In this document: in pieces, positions 31,531 to 40,650 of the stretch | How the letters are laid out: each line of letters begins with the position of its first letter | How positions within the stretch are numbered: the stretch's first letter is position 1 | From: Pontibacter ummariensis | Lineage (GTDB): Bacteria; Bacteroidota; Bacteroidia; Cytophagales; Hymenobacteraceae | Direction of reading: 5' to 3' | DNA length: 64,000 nt | NCBI RefSeq assembly: GCF_900188175.1 | Contig: NZ_FZOQ01000019.1 | Location: forward strand, 43,270 to 107,269 | Notes under the pieces: model-generated | What the model was told of the DNA's origin: nothing | The model's database searches: none | What the model saw: only the letters and a program-made list of their open reading frames with translations | Program-made: the position numbers and the translations under genes

Positions 31531-34500
31531 TTAACCGCCTAAGCCCATATCCCTGGAACTTTGCCCCGGGTTTGTATTCGTAATTATCCTTTCCAGCTTA
31601 CTCTCTATCCGGATAGAACTTTCAGCGTTTTTCAGAGTATTGCTGGCTATCTGCTGCTGATAATAAAGCTGCTGCTTCCCTATATCTAGCATCTCTCCCA
31701 TGCTGAGATACGACCCCTCCTGCATCTTCAATAGCTGCTCCTGCACGGCCAGCTGCTGCTTGTTCAACCCGAAGATACCCTGGTAGATACCTGCCAGCTT
31801 GCCGCCCGTTTCCTCCGTAAGCTGCCCACGAATAGCACCCGTCAACGTGTCCTGGCTCTGCTCCTCGACGATAGCCCCGACATCCGTGCCCGCGATCTTG
31901 TTCAGGTTCTCCAACTCGGCCCGGGCCGCATCCATTTTCTCCAGGTAGGTCTTCCGCAGCTCCTCGATCTCCTCTTCGGTGAGGCCATCCCCGGCAGCCG
32001 TCGCGAACTCTTCATAGAACTCCTGCATCTGCTTTTCAATGGCTTTGCGCTGGAAACTTCTGATAACAGCCGCCTCCATTTTCTCTTCGAAGAATTTGGC
32101 GAAGTCCTCCGCAGCCACTTTCCCCTCGGCAAACATGCTTGTTATTTCATCAATCAGGCTGGAAAAGCTGATACCGGTCACCTCTTCCTGCAGCTCCTGC
32201 TTCAGGCTCTCCAGTTGATTCTCCAACTGCTCATACTGCTCCAGCAAGGTTCTAAGCTGGTCCGTGTCTCCCACCAGTTTGCCGGATGCTAGGTCCTGGT
32301 AAATTTTCTCTATGTTCTGCCTGTTGTCTTTCAGGGCATCTTCCAGCGCTTTAAGCAATTCTTCGTCAGACGGATTTATGTCCTTGCTAGGCCCGCCGTT
32401 ACGGTCGCGCTGCCGCCCTTCTACCTGGCCCAGCAGGCTTTCGTAGCTGGTCAGGTCAATGCTATAGTCCAGTGGGCCGCCACGCTCCCTTCTAGTGGCA
32501 AGATTCAGCGCCTCTAACTTTTGAATAGTGCTGGAAATGTCTGTCGCCAAAAGCTGCATCTGCCTTCTGTAGGCATCAATCCTGTCTGTCCCCAGGGCTT
32601 TTTCAATGATCTCAGCCTGCCGGGCCAGGGCTCGGTTCATTTCTTCTATGGCCTCTTGTGTCCGCTCCAGCGCCCACTGTCTTCGCTCCGCCGCCGCAGC
32701 CTCCCGCTCAGCAGAGCGATCAAAGAGGCTGAAAAGGGCACCAACTGCGCCGATCGCCCCGCTGATCATAGACATCGGGTCGCCACTGGCAAACCCCGCT
32801 GCGATGTTGGCCACGCTGCCCGCCAAATCCGCCACGGTGTTTACTGTTTTGGCCGCCGCTGCGTCGAACTTCCCGATAAGTGAGGCTGCCTCACGCAAGC
32901 CATTTGACATATTAGCGATGCTTTCAGCTGTCTCCATCGCTAAGTCTTCCTGCAGCTGCTTCCGCCTACGCAAAAGCTCTTCCCGTTCTTTCTCGCTGAG
33001 TTTCTCGGTTTTCAGAACTTCGTCTATAGCTGTAATCTGAGCCTTTACCTGCTTCCGGGTAAAGTTGGTAATGTCCGCCGTGGCTTTCTTATAGATGTTT
33101 GTCCGCTTGATCTCCTCATCGTAGGCTGCCTGTATGCGAAGGTTCTTCTCTTCAGTGACGCGGGCTGTGGCTGCCGCCAGCGCTTCCGGGTCATTGGCGT
33201 AATGCTTCCGCAGCTGCGCCAAGTCCTTCTGGTACTGCTCCTCGATCAGCAATTCCTGCTGTTTAGCGGTGCGAGTGGCCTCCAAGATCCGCTGTAGGTT
33301 CTTCACCTGCTCGTCAAATTCTTTGTCCCGGGCCTCTTTCTCAGCCTTCTGTATGGCAGGGGTCAGTGCTTCTAGCATGCGGGTGGCCAGCACGCTTTTA
33401 TCCGAAGCATCGGGCACCAGCGACTTGAGGTAGGCAACATAACTCTCAAATTCCCCGATCTCGTCTTTAAAGCGCTCACGGGCCTTTGCTTCTCCGAATT
33501 CAGAGACGTACTGCTGGTATTCTGCGTAAAGCTGTTTCCGCTCGGCAAGGGAAGCCTTTAATGCGTCCACCTGCTGTCTAGCGGCAACATCCTCTACCTC
33601 TTTCTGCTCGGAGGCCTTTAAACCGGAGGTGTCCACCTTCAGTCCGGCATTCTTCGGATCTTTGTAGAAGGCCTCCACCTCTTCGCGCATCTTGGCGTAC
33701 TTGTCTCTTACCGCTTGTATTTCTGCCTCGTTCTGATCCAACTGCTTGCGATTAGCCTCCTGATTGAGAGCATCTATCTTCTCCTGCAGGGCACGCCGGG
33801 CCTTTACGTTCTCCATGGCGGTATCCGCCGCCTGCCTGGCTTTGGTGGCCGCGTCCGCTGCCTTCTGAGCCGCTGCATTCGCCTCTGTCTTCGCTTCCTC
33901 GCTGGCAACGGCCGCTTCAGCTGCTGCTCTCTTCGCTGCCTCCTCAGCACGCTTGGCAGCTGCTTCGGCATCCTTAAACTTGTTCTTAGAGGCGGCAGAC
34001 ATTGCCTCTGCAGCGGCCAACTCTGCTTCATTGGCCGCTGCCAACGCCCCGTTCAGTCCTTTGGTGGCTGCGTCCACTACAGCTTGCTCCCCCTCCTCCA
34101 CAGCGGCAGTGGCTGCATCATAGCGATCACGGAACAACTGAATGTACTTCTCGTTTTCTTCCCTGGCCGCATCTAAGATAACCCTATTAGACTCCCTGGT
34201 CTGCCGCTCATACGCTTTGTACAATTCAGAAATGTTACTGGCTGACACGCCACGCTCAAACGGATTCAGGGCACTCATGAAGTAGTTGCCAATATCCTTG
34301 CTGGCAGTGGAAATAAACTTCACAAAACCGGTAACCTTGTTTACAAAAGCTTCAATATGCGCGCCGCCTGTTCGTATGGCATTGGGTATTTGGACCGTAA
34401 AAGTGAAGATGAAGCTGCGCAGGGAGATATCGCTAAGGAAGTCCAGTATCGTCTTAAGGACATCAGCATACTGCATGTTCATTTCCCCGGCTTCCTGCGC

Positions 34501-36516
34501 TTTCGGGGTATAATCCGCCAGGAACTGGCCTGCCACTTTGAAAGCGATACCCAATTCATCGATCACGCCCTTGGTGGATACCAGGAGGTCAGCGAACTCA
34601 TTGCCGATGTAGGAGCCCACCCTGGCAAAGACGCCCTGCCCGTTCTCAATGGAGAGCACCAGGTTGTCCCAGGCAATGCCGATGCGCTTGCCCACGTTCT
34701 CCAGTTTCTTGTTGGCCGTATCGAACTCCTTCTGCATGGAGCCGCTGGCATCCCCAGCCAATTTCAGCGCGTCGGTCAGTACACCGTAGTTCGTAGCTAA
34801 GGAAGCTATTACTCGCTGATCCTCAACTGATGTAATGTTAAGGCTTTGTAGTACACCTTGCACGCTGCCGCCGCTTTCAGCCACACCGTTCAGTCCTTTC
34901 ACAAAGTCTTTGAAGATACCGGAGGCGTCATCTTTGAAGCTCGCCTTCAGGTCCTCCACGGAGCGGCCCGTTACGGACGCGAAAGTCTCAATATTCTTTC
35001 CGGTGCGGATAGCAGCCTCTATGCTGCCAAAGGTCCTGCTGAAGGAGGATCCCACTACTTCCGCCTGCAGGCCCACAGCCTTGGTGGCTGCGGCATAAGC
35101 CAGCACATCCTGCCTGCCAACTTTATACAGGGTGGTCGCCTGAGCTATTCGGGTGGCGTTGCCCAGTATCTCATTCTCTGTGGCGGCCATGTTGTTGCCC
35201 AGGTTGACGATCTCGTCTCCGAAGGCCTGCACGTTCTCCACGCCATGATCAGTAAGCTCCAGCAGACGTGCAATAGCGGCCGGGCCACCCTCGCTATCTA
35301 CATCCGAGGCTGTGTCCAGCATCGCCATCGTCTCGGCAAAGCGCAGGATGTTCTGGGAGCCTTTTACCCCCAGCTGACCAGCCGCCTGCGCATAGTCCAG
35401 CAGCTGCTTAGAGGACACGCTTTTGAGGTTGTTCGACAGTTTAATGACACTGTCCCCCAGCCGTTCCAACTCTTCATCTGCCAAGCCGGTTGTTTTGCCT
35501 ACCCCTTTCAGAGCCGCGTCAAACTCAATTACTGTTTGCTTATTAGAGGAAATGAGCGCGTACAGACCTCCGAGCAGGGCAAGTATAGCGCCCACCGGCG
35601 TAGCCAGGAAAGCCAAAGTAGCCCGCCCGAACGCCATCAGCGAAGTGCCCAGCGCCTTGAACGGGTCGGGCCGGGTGGCAATATCATCCAGTGAGGTGCC
35701 GAAGTTGCCCAACTGCTGCTCTATGGCGGCAAAGATCGGGCTGATACCGGCCAGCGCAGAGCCGTAGTTACCGACGTTGCGCTGGTGCAGCCCGAGGGAC
35801 GCATCGATGCGCTTGACACCCTGATCCAGTACCTGTGTTTGAGTGGTGAGGGCCTTGGAGCGGATCTCCAGCTGACGATAGGCATCAGACGCTTTCAGTC
35901 CCTCGCGCTCGAGGCGGAACATCTCGGCCTGCACGTCCTTTGCCTCTTTGCGCACCTTGCCGAGAGCTTGGGTAAGCTTATAGTATTCACTGGACTCTTT
36001 CTCCAGCTGGCGGCGGTTGCGCTCGGCCTGCTTTTCCTGCTCTTTCTGCAGGCGCACCTGCTCTTTGAGGGTGCGCTCGGCCTCCCGCTGCTGGCGTGTC
36101 GCCTCCCGCTGGGCATCGGCTATCTTTCGCTGCTCCAGCATGTACTGCTGCAGGGCCACCTTGCCTTCCTTGTACTCCAGGTTCAGCGCCTGCTCCGAGC
36201 GCTTCAGGCGCTCCGCCTCGGCCCGGTGCTCGGCGGCAACGGCGCGGCTTTTCTCCAGTTCCACCCGTTGCGCTGCCTGCTCCTCTTTCAGCTTCTGCAG
36301 GGCCAGCCGGGAATCAGCTAAGGCCTTCTGAATGGCCACCTGCTCTTTGCGGTAGGCCTCATCCACGGCTGCCTTGCTAGAGAGCGCGTTCGTCTGGTTC
36401 TGCAACTTAGCAAAGGTGTCAATGATTTGTTTTGCTTTTTTCTCTACTTCGGAGATGTCGCAGGTCACTACGAAATTGAGGCCGCCGCTCCCGCTCCCGT
36501 TCATTTTTACTCCCAT
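31531..36516 (-). CDS. Phage tail tape-measure protein (TP901 type)
   Basis: The protein has 1661 residues. After a Gly-rich start comes a long coiled coil (about 40-235), a hydrophobic patch (FLATPVGAILALLGGLYAL, about 303-321), then the TP901/PhageMin_Tail core (about 330-660), with KQLLDYAQAAGQLGVKG and LYKVGRQDVLAYAAATKAVG. An Ala-rich coiled coil (about 830-960), further helical segments and a second hydrophobic cluster (AGSVANIAAGF) follow. In tailed phages this protein sets tail length and helps DNA injection. Here no other tail, portal or capsid gene is beside it, which is unusual. The gene is intact and has no internal stop, so it is probably still under selection. Confidence 0.88.
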   Translation of the reverse strand: MGVKMNGSGSGGLNFVVTCDISEVEKKAKQIIDTFAKLQNQTNALSSKAAVDEAYRKEQVAIQKALADSRLALQKLKEEQAAQRVELEKSRAVAAEHRAEAERLKRSEQALNLEYKEGKVALQQYMLEQRKIADAQREATRQQREAERTLKEQVRLQKEQEKQAERNRRQLEKESSEYYKLTQALGKVRKEAKDVQAEMFRLEREGLKASDAYRQLEIRSKALTTQTQVLDQGVKRIDASLGLHQRNVGNYGSALAGISPIFAAIEQQLGNFGTSLDDIATRPDPFKALGTSLMAFGRATLAFLATPVGAILALLGGLYALISSNKQTVIEFDAALKGVGKTTGLADEELERLGDSVIKLSNNLKSVSSKQLLDYAQAAGQLGVKGSQNILRFAETMAMLDTASDVDSEGGPAAIARLLELTDHGVENVQAFGDEIVNLGNNMAATENEILGNATRIAQATTLYKVGRQDVLAYAAATKAVGLQAEVVGSSFSRTFGSIEAAIRTGKNIETFASVTGRSVEDLKASFKDDASGIFKDFVKGLNGVAESGGSVQGVLQSLNITSVEDQRVIASLATNYGVLTDALKLAGDASGSMQKEFDTANKKLENVGKRIGIAWDNLVLSIENGQGVFARVGSYIGNEFADLLVSTKGVIDELGIAFKVAGQFLADYTPKAQEAGEMNMQYADVLKTILDFLSDISLRSFIFTFTVQIPNAIRTGGAHIEAFVNKVTGFVKFISTASKDIGNYFMSALNPFERGVSASNISELYKAYERQTRESNRVILDAAREENEKYIQLFRDRYDAATAAVEEGEQAVVDAATKGLNGALAAANEAELAAAEAMSAASKNKFKDAEAAAKRAEEAAKRAAAEAAVASEEAKTEANAAAQKAADAATKARQAADTAMENVKARRALQEKIDALNQEANRKQLDQNEAEIQAVRDKYAKMREEVEAFYKDPKNAGLKVDTSGLKASEQKEVEDVAARQQVDALKASLAERKQLYAEYQQYVSEFGEAKARERFKDEIGEFESYVAYLKSLVPDASDKSVLATRMLEALTPAIQKAEKEARDKEFDEQVKNLQRILEATRTAKQQELLIEEQYQKDLAQLRKHYANDPEALAAATARVTEEKNLRIQAAYDEEIKRTNIYKKATADITNFTRKQVKAQITAIDEVLKTEKLSEKEREELLRRRKQLQEDLAMETAESIANMSNGLREAASLIGKFDAAAAKTVNTVADLAGSVANIAAGFASGDPMSMISGAIGAVGALFSLFDRSAEREAAAAERRQWALERTQEAIEEMNRALARQAEIIEKALGTDRIDAYRRQMQLLATDISSTIQKLEALNLATRRERGGPLDYSIDLTSYESLLGQVEGRQRDRNGGPSKDINPSDEELLKALEDALKDNRQNIEKIYQDLASGKLVGDTDQLRTLLEQYEQLENQLESLKQELQEEVTGISFSSLIDEITSMFAEGKVAAEDFAKFFEEKMEAAVIRSFQRKAIEKQMQEFYEEFATAAGDGLTEEEIEELRKTYLEKMDAARAELENLNKIAGTDVGAIVEEQSQDTLTGAIRGQLTEETGGKLAGIYQGIFGLNKQQLAVQEQLLKMQEGSYLSMGEMLDIGKQQLYYQQQIASNTLKNAESSIRIESKLERIITNTNPGQSSRDMGLGG

Positions 36517-36891
36517 TTGTCTGTTTTTTCTTGTGTCTAAATTACCCGTATGGGACTTTTCAAAGGAACACAGGGTGTATTGAACATAAGACTACTTATC
36601 AGATAAATCCCCTCTACTGCCTGTATTCCTGCCCTTTTTAGTGTGAGTGTCATTGTACTTTTCCCGCTTCAGCTCTTTTTAAGGTATCAGAAAACTCAGT
36701 TTTGACCGATCCCTCAGGTAGCGCTTAAAACAGAGACTGTACGCGGAGTTCTTCCCCTGGCCGGGGTTACTCTCTAGAGGCAAGCGTTACCGCCTCCTCT
36801 ATGCTCCGAGTTCCGGACTTCTCCAGCACCTCGGCCTCCGCCGCTCAGCAGCCCCCCTTAATGTTGCTCTGATGTCTGTGTTTTTCATCTG
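36517..36891 (-). pseudogene. Probable scar of decayed small genes
   Basis: No intact ORF is supported here. On the minus strand, protein-like fragments sit in different frames without starts: AEVLEKSGTRSIEEAVTLA (ending at the stop at 36767-36769) and PEGSVKTEFSDTLKRAEAG (ending at 36650-36652). A possible start MKNTDIRATLRGAAE is at 36888. They look like remains of one or two short genes lost between the terminase module and the tape-measure gene. Composition is the only evidence. Confidence 0.35.
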
Positions 36892-37119
36892 TTAGTCCCT
36901 CCCGTTATGGGGTAGTAGAAAGATGGTGCCGGTGGCCCTTTCTAGCACCTGTGTCTTGCTTAGCCCCCGCTCTTCTCCGAAGGAATAAAGCCCGTCAGGG
37001 TAGCAGATAGCCACGTTCGAGGCAATACGGCAGGCTTTCTTGAGCTCTAAGGCCGCCGCAGGGCCTGGCAGTGTGCCGGCCAGTACTTGCTTTAAGATGC
37101 TTCGTCTATTGTCTTTCAT
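36892..37119 (-). CDS. Hypothetical protein
   Basis: The protein has 75 residues. It starts MKDNRRSILKQVLAGTLPG, similar in layout to the start of the next upstream product (LLKQLLKGNKP), and has a mixed C-terminus (GTIFLLPHNGRD). No domain recognised. Spacing of 13 bp to the previous gene suggests the same operon as the terminase small subunit. Confidence 0.55.
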   Translation of the reverse strand: MKDNRRSILKQVLAGTLPGPAAALELKKACRIASNVAICYPDGLYSFGEERGLSKTQVLERATGTIFLLPHNGRD

Positions 37120-37132
37120 AAAAAGTAGTCGC

Positions 37133-37393
37133 TTAATATTTTTTCTCTAAGTTGGCGGTCATTGCCTCAAACTCTTCCCGGTTGATCAGGAGGAGAGTCA
37201 CCTGGCGAAGAGGATTATCCTTGCGTATCTGCTCAATGTAGGCGGGCACGTTTTCCTTTAACAAGCACTCCATTTTCTCACCTATTACCCAAGTGCGGGT
37301 GTCACTGAACTCTACCACTGCCAGTTCCAGCTTGGGCTTGTTCCCTTTCAGGAGCTGCTTAAGCAATTCTCGGGTTTGACTAGATTTTTTCAT
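37133..37393 (-). CDS. Hypothetical protein, related to the 39225 gene
   Basis: The protein has 86 residues. Shares KPKLE...E (N-terminal) and AYIEQIR (middle) with the product of 39225-39452 (RPKLEIK, AYIEKIR), so the two are probably paralogues. Otherwise an alpha/beta mix without recognised domain. Overlaps the terminase small-subunit stop by 4 bp (ATGA), so translation is coupled. Confidence 0.6.
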   Translation of the reverse strand: MKKSSQTRELLKQLLKGNKPKLELAVVEFSDTRTWVIGEKMECLLKENVPAYIEQIRKDNPLRQVTLLLINREEFEAMTANLEKKY

Positions 37394-37914
37394 CGCTTCA
37401 GCTTTTCCATAATCTCATCCACCAGCTGCGCCAAACGCTCCTCCGGAAGTCTGTCGATCAGATCCGAGGCTGTTACATAACCGCCCAGGTTCTTCATCAG
37501 CATGTCGATCGCCGTAAGTTTGCTGTGGGTCTTGATGGTTCTGGTCACAGAACCATCCTTACCCCTGGTCTCCTTGATCTCCAGGATGGAAGCCCGCTGC
37601 GCCTCAGTAAGATTGCCAAGGTTCTTTACTTTCAGGGTAGTGCCTGTTTCGAGCAGATCCGGAAGGTTTGTGAAAGCTACCTTGGCAAGCTCCTTCACCA
37701 AGTCCTTCACCTGAACATTGGTTTCCTCTGCGACGATGGCCTGTAGGCGGGAGATTTCCTTTTGAACTGAAGTTTTCTGAAGTAGTTGGTAGCCTTGCTC
37801 CATGGCTGTTTTCTCACTGTAGCCAGCCCTCACCGCTGCCGCTTTTGCGTTGCTGTCCTTTAGGTACTCCAGGCAAAACCGCTGCTGTTTCTGTGTTAGT
37901 TGATATTTTGCCAT
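37390..37914 (-). CDS. Phage terminase small subunit
   Basis: The protein has 174 residues, normal for terminase small subunits. The N-terminal DNA-binding part reads LTQKQQRFCLEYLKDSNAKA, AAVRAGYSEKTAMEQGYQLL, the family signature (Terminase_2, PF03592). The central part with VKDLVKELAKVAF and IKTHSKLTAIDMLMKNLGGY also fits. It would recognise packaging sites and load a large terminase, but no large subunit is in the window. Satellites such as SaPIs carry exactly this gene to steer a helper phage's packaging. Start and stop overlap both neighbours (ATGA-type and 1 bp), so it is an internal operon gene. Confidence 0.88.
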   Translation of the reverse strand: MAKYQLTQKQQRFCLEYLKDSNAKAAAVRAGYSEKTAMEQGYQLLQKTSVQKEISRLQAIVAEETNVQVKDLVKELAKVAFTNLPDLLETGTTLKVKNLGNLTEAQRASILEIKETRGKDGSVTRTIKTHSKLTAIDMLMKNLGGYVTASDLIDRLPEERLAQLVDEIMEKLKR

Positions 37915-38153
37915 TAACTCCCTTGTGTTAGCGCGTTATACAGTTTAGCGTCTGTGAGGATCTCGGCTCTTGTGGGCTCTTCGTCCCAAGTGGAGTAGAT
38001 CAGGACCTCAAAGAAGTTTTCCAGTACAAGAAGCTCCTTCCTGTTTGCTTCCGCTGCTTGCTTCATCTGCTGAAGAATATGCCCTTGCTTGTTTGTGATG
38101 GCAGCTAGTAGCATCTCTTTGTGTTCCTGGCTGCATGATTCAATCACTCTCAT
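37914..38153 (-). CDS. Hypothetical helical protein upstream of the terminase gene
   Basis: The protein has 79 residues from ATG 38151-38153; a longer frame to 38201 begins with an unlikely Cys/Pro-rich stretch. It is mostly helical (KEMLLAAITNKQGHILQQM, ANRKELLVLENFF). No family recognised. It overlaps the terminase start by 1 bp. Confidence 0.5.
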   Translation of the reverse strand: MRVIESCSQEHKEMLLAAITNKQGHILQQMKQAAEANRKELLVLENFFEVLIYSTWDEEPTRAEILTDAKLYNALTQGS

Positions 38154-38218
38154 TTTTTCAGCATTTAAGTTTGAAGATGGGCGGCAGGTGCAGATGCCCA
38201 CCGCCCCATTAGTTGAAC

Positions 38219-38968
38219 TTAGAAGCGCCGCCCGATCCGCTCACGCTCCGCATCGGCGGTGATAGCCCACTTCACAAAAGGGACTTGTGCGTACAGCTTG
38301 CCTTCTTTCTGTTCAAACGCCTGTTTAAACAAAGCTTCTACCGGGTGGGTACCAAAGGCTCCTGTAGGAATCGGGGTGTTATGCTTTTCAAGCTCCTCCC
38401 TCAGTTCATTCAAAACCGAGGCTGCGTTCTGCAGTTTTCCGAACAGGGCAACTTCCTCTGGCGTGTTCAAATACAACCGGCACATCTCCCGCATCTCTTC
38501 CTCAGCCTGTGCAGTGATCTCCGGAACACCGTTCTCAGAAATGGTGATCAGTCTGAGTGGAAAGGAGGTACTGTAGAGGTCGCCAACGGTGCCGCTTCTG
38601 GCCGAATCCTTGAGCAAAGCCACAGCTCCTTTCAGCTTGTTGAATAGGGCATAGGCTGCCTCCAGCGTCTCCCTGCGCATGCTCTCGTTGCGCAGTCTCA
38701 TGGATTCAAAAGTAGTGTTTGTTTCCTCCTCCAGCCTGTTCTTTATGGCAGACAGCCCGCCGGCGATCAGGCTCTGATAAACCGCGTTATCAAACTTGCC
38801 GATGTTCAGGGCTTCGTAAGCCTGCGCCACCTGCCCGATTTTCGTCAAGCTGGATTTGGCCCGGCTCTGCAGATGGTTTAGCTTGTGCTTGTCCTCATAC
38901 ACCATTGCCGGTTTTGCCAATACACCCTTTGGCGCTTCTACTATATTTTCCATATCTAGTATACTCAT
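38219..38968 (-). CDS. Unknown helical protein, paralogue of the 39461 gene
   Basis: The protein has 249 residues, helical throughout, no membrane segment. Shares with the 39461-40135 product the pieces ALNIGKFDNAVYQ (there ALEIGAFDNEALAQ), PLRLITISENGVPEITAQAE (there PLEAITVNEQGLPEINAQGQ) and a following Arg/Tyr-rich helix. The pair probably arose by duplication of a two- or three-gene block. No domain recognised. The start could also be the Met at 38953. Confidence 0.65.
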   Translation of the reverse strand: MSILDMENIVEAPKGVLAKPAMVYEDKHKLNHLQSRAKSSLTKIGQVAQAYEALNIGKFDNAVYQSLIAGGLSAIKNRLEEETNTTFESMRLRNESMRRETLEAAYALFNKLKGAVALLKDSARSGTVGDLYSTSFPLRLITISENGVPEITAQAEEEMREMCRLYLNTPEEVALFGKLQNAASVLNELREELEKHNTPIPTGAFGTHPVEALFKQAFEQKEGKLYAQVPFVKWAITADAERERIGRRF

Positions 38969-38985
38969 TTATCCTGTGTTATGAA

Positions 38986-39183
38986 TTAATTAATTAGCCG
39001 GGAAATCTCCTCTATTTCCTGCTGGGTGGCCTCATCTCCTGAAGAGAACTCAAGGAGGTCCGCCGTGTTGAAGTCAAGGCTCTGGTTCTTATCCTGCTTT
39101 TTCTTGGCTAACTCTGTTAGCTCCCGGGCTACCTGGGCGCGTTGGTGCGATGGCACCGATTGTATAAATTGCTTTAAGGTCAT
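38986..39183 (-). CDS. Small hypothetical protein, likely paralogue of the 40156 gene
   Basis: The protein has 65 residues from ATG 39181-39183 (a longer start at 39255 would overlap the previous gene). Helical start with SHQRAQVARELTELAKKK, then acidic tail. The 40156-40362 product has the same layout (AYQRKEVVQEVLDTLRKK, then acidic tail). Function unknown. Confidence 0.6.
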   Translation of the reverse strand: MTLKQFIQSVPSHQRAQVARELTELAKKKQDKNQSLDFNTADLLEFSSGDEATQQEIEEISRLIN

Positions 39184-39224
39184 GTTTGAAGTTTTTGATT
39201 TGATGAAATGCGGGTTGGCCGCTG

Positions 39225-39452
39225 TTAGTCCAACCGGGTAACAACTACATCCCAAATAGGCGGCATGCGCTGCCTGATCTTCTCGATGTAGGCGTCCACT
39301 TCCTCGTTAGGGAGAACTGTTACCTCTTCTCTCGACTCTAACAGGGTTGAAGACGCGCTCTTAACTGAGAGCTTGATTTCTAACTTCGGCCTGTAGCCTG
39401 AGCCTATATGCTTGGCCAGGCCTTCCTTCGTGATTCTTCCGCTTCTTGCCAT
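39225..39452 (-). CDS. Hypothetical protein, related to the 37133 gene
   Basis: The protein has 75 residues. Contains RPKLEIKLSVKS and DAYIEKIRQRMPP, matching pieces of the 37133-37393 product. Basic N-terminus. It lies 8 bp after the 39461 gene, so it belongs to the same operon. No function assigned. Confidence 0.6.
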   Translation of the reverse strand: MARSGRITKEGLAKHIGSGYRPKLEIKLSVKSASSTLLESREEVTVLPNEEVDAYIEKIRQRMPPIWDVVVTRLD

Positions 39453-39460
39453 CGTTTTAG

Positions 39461-40135
39461 TTAGTTAAAGCGGCAGTTCCGGGCCAGACTCTTTACTGCT
39501 TCAGGCTTCAGTGTTGCCATGTTGTTATCACTGTAGGAGAAGGCTTGGCTCACTGGGTTAAAGCTCGCGCGAATCCCGGCATAAGAGCTGCTCTGAAGGG
39601 CCTCCTGTACTCCGTTGAAGGCTTGCTCCAGCGCTTTCAGCTTATGATATAGGTTTCTCTCTAGGGGTGTTTCTGCGTAAACCCTGCTTGTCTCCCGCAG
39701 CAGCTCCTGGCCCTGTGCGTTTATCTCCGGCAGGCCCTGCTCGTTAACAGTGATCGCCTCCAGCGGGAACTTGCCTTCGAAGGGTAAGGGATGAAGTTCG
39801 CGGCGAAGCCTCTCCACTGTTCCGTAGAACACTCTTAGGTTGTAGGCGGCTGTTTCCTGCAAGTCCTGCTGCAGGATCTTTGAAGGAATGCTGAGCTCGG
39901 CAATTTTGCTTTCCACCTGGTCCATTACCTTGGACTGGACCGCATTCCGGTTTGCCATGGCCTGGGCAAGAGCCTCGTTGTCGAAAGCACCTATCTCAAG
40001 CGCCGCCCAGGCTTCGGCTATTTTTTCTACCACTGCACAAACCTCTTTGCCTCGCTGTCGCAGACTGTTAAAGCCGGCCTCATTCTCGTCCATTAACAGA
40101 CGATGTTCATTCTGATTCTCTATCGTTTTTTCCAT
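39461..40135 (-). CDS. Unknown helical protein, paralogue of the 38219 gene
   Basis: The protein has 224 residues. Helical and acidic at the start; central AWAALEIGAFDNEALAQAMA and AITVNEQGLPEINAQG match the 38219-38968 product. It is slightly shorter at the C-terminus. It stands before a small gene pair just as its paralogue does, which supports block duplication. No family recognised. Confidence 0.65.
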   Translation of the reverse strand: MEKTIENQNEHRLLMDENEAGFNSLRQRGKEVCAVVEKIAEAWAALEIGAFDNEALAQAMANRNAVQSKVMDQVESKIAELSIPSKILQQDLQETAAYNLRVFYGTVERLRRELHPLPFEGKFPLEAITVNEQGLPEINAQGQELLRETSRVYAETPLERNLYHKLKALEQAFNGVQEALQSSSYAGIRASFNPVSQAFSYSDNNMATLKPEAVKSLARNCRFN

Positions 40136-40155
40136 TTCTGTTTATTGTGATAGTG

Positions 40156-40362
40156 TTACTTGCTTTTTTTTCTGCTTTCCAGAAAGGACTTCATGTCTTC
40201 AGAAACTTCATTTGTGTTCGCGACTTCCTCGTCGTTGAAATCCTCCTCTGTCAGGTCCATTTCCTGAGCTGAGCCGGGGTACTTTTTTCGCAGTGTGTCT
40301 AGCACTTCCTGCACTACTTCTTTGCGTTGGTAGGCTGTGAGCCTGCTCATCATCTTTGTCAT
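40156..40362 (-). CDS. Small hypothetical protein, likely paralogue of the 38986 gene
   Basis: The protein has 68 residues. Basic helix LTAYQRKEVVQEVLDTLRKK followed by an acidic segment (DLTEEDFNDEE) and a Lys-rich end. Same architecture as the 38986-39183 product. Function unknown. Confidence 0.6.
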   Translation of the reverse strand: MTKMMSRLTAYQRKEVVQEVLDTLRKKYPGSAQEMDLTEEDFNDEEVANTNEVSEDMKSFLESRKKSK

Positions 40363-40395
40363 AATTCTAGTTCAGTATAAGTTAAGTAATATATT

Positions 40396-40614
40396 TTAAT
40401 GTGCATCCTGTGTTACGGAGCAAGAAAATATTTTGTCTTGGGCGGTCTGTAGAGCATGGTACTCTTCCTGAGAAAAGGCGAATAGCTCACTCTCCAGGTC
40501 TTCTGGGCCAAAGCCCACTGCTTGTGTCTTAAGTCCGATAACTGCCGCATGATTGAGGGCTTTCAGCTCTTCTGGTGAAAAGTTGATACTGTGTTGGTTC
40601 TTTTTAATGTCCAT
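40396..40614 (-). CDS. Small hypothetical protein
   Basis: The protein has 72 residues. Reads NFSPEELKALNHAAVIGL and a later FSQEEYHALQTAQDKIF, two similar short helices. Its last codons (VTQDAH) are encoded by one copy of the GTAACACAGGATG repeat. No family recognised. Confidence 0.5.
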   Translation of the reverse strand: MDIKKNQHSINFSPEELKALNHAAVIGLKTQAVGFGPEDLESELFAFSQEEYHALQTAQDKIFSCSVTQDAH

Positions 40615-40650
40615 GGTTATATATTTAAATTAACAATACATCTTGTGTTA
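40405..40650 (-). repeat. Two of four copies of an 11-bp repeat TAACACAGGAT
   Basis: On the minus strand TAACACAGGAT occurs at 40405-40415 and 40640-40650; the other copies are at 38971-38981 and 41358-41368. Two copies span or touch the ends of genes, one sits between genes and one is inside a coding region. The role is unknown. Confidence 0.5.

Noticed and set aside
34858..35694. 278-codon plus-strand ORF opposite the tape-measure gene
   Set aside because: It is antisense to a long, well-supported gene and has no recognisable domain.
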